From Methanomicrobiales archaeon (lineage in GTDB: Archaea; Halobacteriota; Methanomicrobia; Methanomicrobiales; Methanospirillaceae): a stretch of 6,465 nt of DNA. The stretch covers positions 1-6,465 of the forward strand of contig JADGNL010000001.1 in the NCBI GenBank assembly GCA_017883495.1. Direction: 5' to 3'. The position numbers were made by a program, and so were the translations under genes. The notes under the pieces are model-generated. The model worked only from the letters and a program-made list of their open reading frames with translations, ran no database searches and was not told the DNA's origin. Of the stretch, positions 5,245 to 6,465 are shown one piece after another; the stretch's first letter is position 1, and every line of letters starts with the position of its first letter.

Positions 5245-6465
5245 ATGCTTCAGAAGATGAGCAGCATCCTGGTAGTCGGCCCGCGATCCGAGGCCGGAGA
5301 GATCGTCGACACGCTCTACCAGGAGGGCACCGTCCACCTCGTCGACCTGACGCCGGGCGGTCTGCCCGGCCCGGGGGAGCTGAGACGGATCGACGGGGCG
5401 TCGGTCATCGATGTCGACCAGCTGCTACTGAAGGTGAACGGGCTCCTGAAGCTGCTCCCGAAGGGGCGGGATGTAGCCGAGAGCGCCGGGAGTGTCGGAG
5501 AGGGCTTCCGGGGGCTCCCGCGCGAGGAGACGCTCGAGGCGATCCGCACCCGGCTCGAGGGGCTCGACGCGACGACCGTCGGGATGTCGAACCGGAAGGC
5601 CGAGATGGAGTTGGAGGCGACGACCCTCGAGCGGTATGCCCGGATCCTCCGCCGCCTCCAGCCGATCGAGGACGCGATCCCGGAACTCGAAGGCTTCGAG
5701 ATGACTGTGCTCCTGCTCCAGAAGGAGTACGCCCATGTGCTCGACCAGATCGTGCCGATACTGCGCGATCTAACGCACAACCAGTTCGAGTACATCTCCG
5801 CGGAGCTCGACGAGTCGACCATCGCCGTGATCACCATCTTCAACAAGTGGTACTCGCGCGAGGTACACACCTTCCTCTTCTCGCAGAACGTCAACGAGGT
5901 CCGCATCCCCCCGGACTACTCGAACATGCCCATCGACGAGGCGCTCGGGGCCATCGAGCAGCGGCGGGAGGCGGCGCGCCGGGAGATCCGGCGGATCGAT
6001 GAGGAGCTCGCCGCCCTCTCGGCCCGATGGCGCCAGGAGCTGCTGAACATGCGCCGCGCCCTGGACGAGCAGCGGGACGAACTCGCGGTCCTCTCCAGGT
6101 TCGCCCATACCGACTACACCTTCGTGGTCAAGGGGTGGATCCCGCGGCGGTCGATCACGAGCGCCCGGAAGCGCCTCGATGCCGCCTTCGGAGGGAGGGT
6201 GGTGCTCACCGAGGAGCCCGCCACGTCCGAAGAGCTGGCTGAGGCGCCCATCTCCTTCGCCAACCCGTTCTGGGTGAGGCCGTTCGAGTTCTTCACCCGC
6301 CTGATGGGATCCCCGAAGTACCGGGAGGTCGATCCCATCCCGTTCATGGCCGTCTTCTTCCCGCTATTCTTTGGCCTGATCGTCGCGGACGTCGGGTACG
6401 GCCTCTGCATTCTCGCCATCGCGCTCTTCCTCCGGTGGCGGTACCCCGACCCGGACTGGCTCCGC
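5245..6465 (+). CDS. ahaI: A-type ATP synthase subunit I, 3'-partial
   Basis: An open frame of 407 codons starts at ATG 5245 and runs off the right edge; the family is usually about 640-680 residues, so roughly 60% is present. The N-terminus (MLQKMSSILVVGPRSEAGEIV) is typical of V/A-type ATPase subunit I/a. The cytosolic part has two coiled-coil stretches, near residues 93-135 and 238-285, that bind the peripheral stalks. The membrane part starts near 365 with the family signature FFPLFFGLIVADVGYG at 371-386, and a second helix begins near 385. The ion half-channel and its essential arginine are in the missing C-terminal part. The subunit anchors the stator and lets ions reach the rotor ring during ATP synthesis. 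In place of the common Gly-Asp before the conserved G-Y-G, this protein has Ala-Asp. The remaining aha genes (K, E, C, F, A, B, D) are expected to the right. There is no strong ribosome-binding site, so translation may be coupled to ahaH. Confidence 0.95.
   Translation, partial: MLQKMSSILVVGPRSEAGEIVDTLYQEGTVHLVDLTPGGLPGPGELRRIDGASVIDVDQLLLKVNGLLKLLPKGRDVAESAGSVGEGFRGLPREETLEAIRTRLEGLDATTVGMSNRKAEMELEATTLERYARILRRLQPIEDAIPELEGFEMTVLLLQKEYAHVLDQIVPILRDLTHNQFEYISAELDESTIAVITIFNKWYSREVHTFLFSQNVNEVRIPPDYSNMPIDEALGAIEQRREAARREIRRIDEELAALSARWRQELLNMRRALDEQRDELAVLSRFAHTDYTFVVKGWIPRRSITSARKRLDAAFGGRVVLTEEPATSEELAEAPISFANPFWVRPFEFFTRLMGSPKYREVDPIPFMAVFFPLFFGLIVADVGYGLCILAIALFLRWRYPDPDWLR

Overview
The window reads as chromosomal DNA from a GC-rich archaeon, most likely a methanogen of the order Methanomicrobiales (Methanoculleus-like). 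The reasons are the start of an archaeal A1A0 ATP synthase operon (peripheral stalk subunit H followed by membrane subunit I), short AT-rich TATA-like elements about 40-60 bases upstream of start codons, a Thr/Pro-rich tract in a probable exported protein, and proteins that are Arg-rich but lack the extreme acidity of haloarchaea. The genus is an inference; no rRNA or other marker gene is present.

Layout. (1) Positions 2-655, + strand: the 3' part of a gene that begins outside the window, giving a Thr/Pro-rich segment followed by a helical C-terminal domain, probably exported. (2) 791-2392, - strand: a 14-helix MFS drug-efflux type transporter, convergent with gene 1. (3) 2393-2700: a divergent intergenic region with a 10-bp perfect inverted repeat next to a TATA-like element. 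(4) 2701-3225, +: a small secreted protein of no recognised family. (5) 3291-3971, +: an iron-sulfur protein with two CDGSH-type motifs flanking a YjdI-like (Fer4_19) domain. (6) 4015-4458, -: a DUF6508-like protein, convergent with gene 5; a TATA element and Shine-Dalgarno site fix its start. (7) 4730 to the right edge, +: an unrecognised 57-residue ORF, then ahaH and the first 407 residues of ahaI.

The right-hand genes form one functional unit. AhaH (peripheral stalk) and AhaI (stalk anchor and membrane half-channel) are stator parts of the ATP synthase that uses the ion gradient made by methanogenesis. The small ORF ahead of them shares their promoter and ends in a GTGA overlap or 5 bases from ahaH, so it is probably co-transcribed. 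The other genes are housekeeping or stress-type accessory genes with no evident common pathway. I see no mobile element, CRISPR array, tRNA or rRNA. The least-explained items are the small ORF at the head of the operon, the two inverted repeats touching TATA elements, and the two exported proteins of unknown function.
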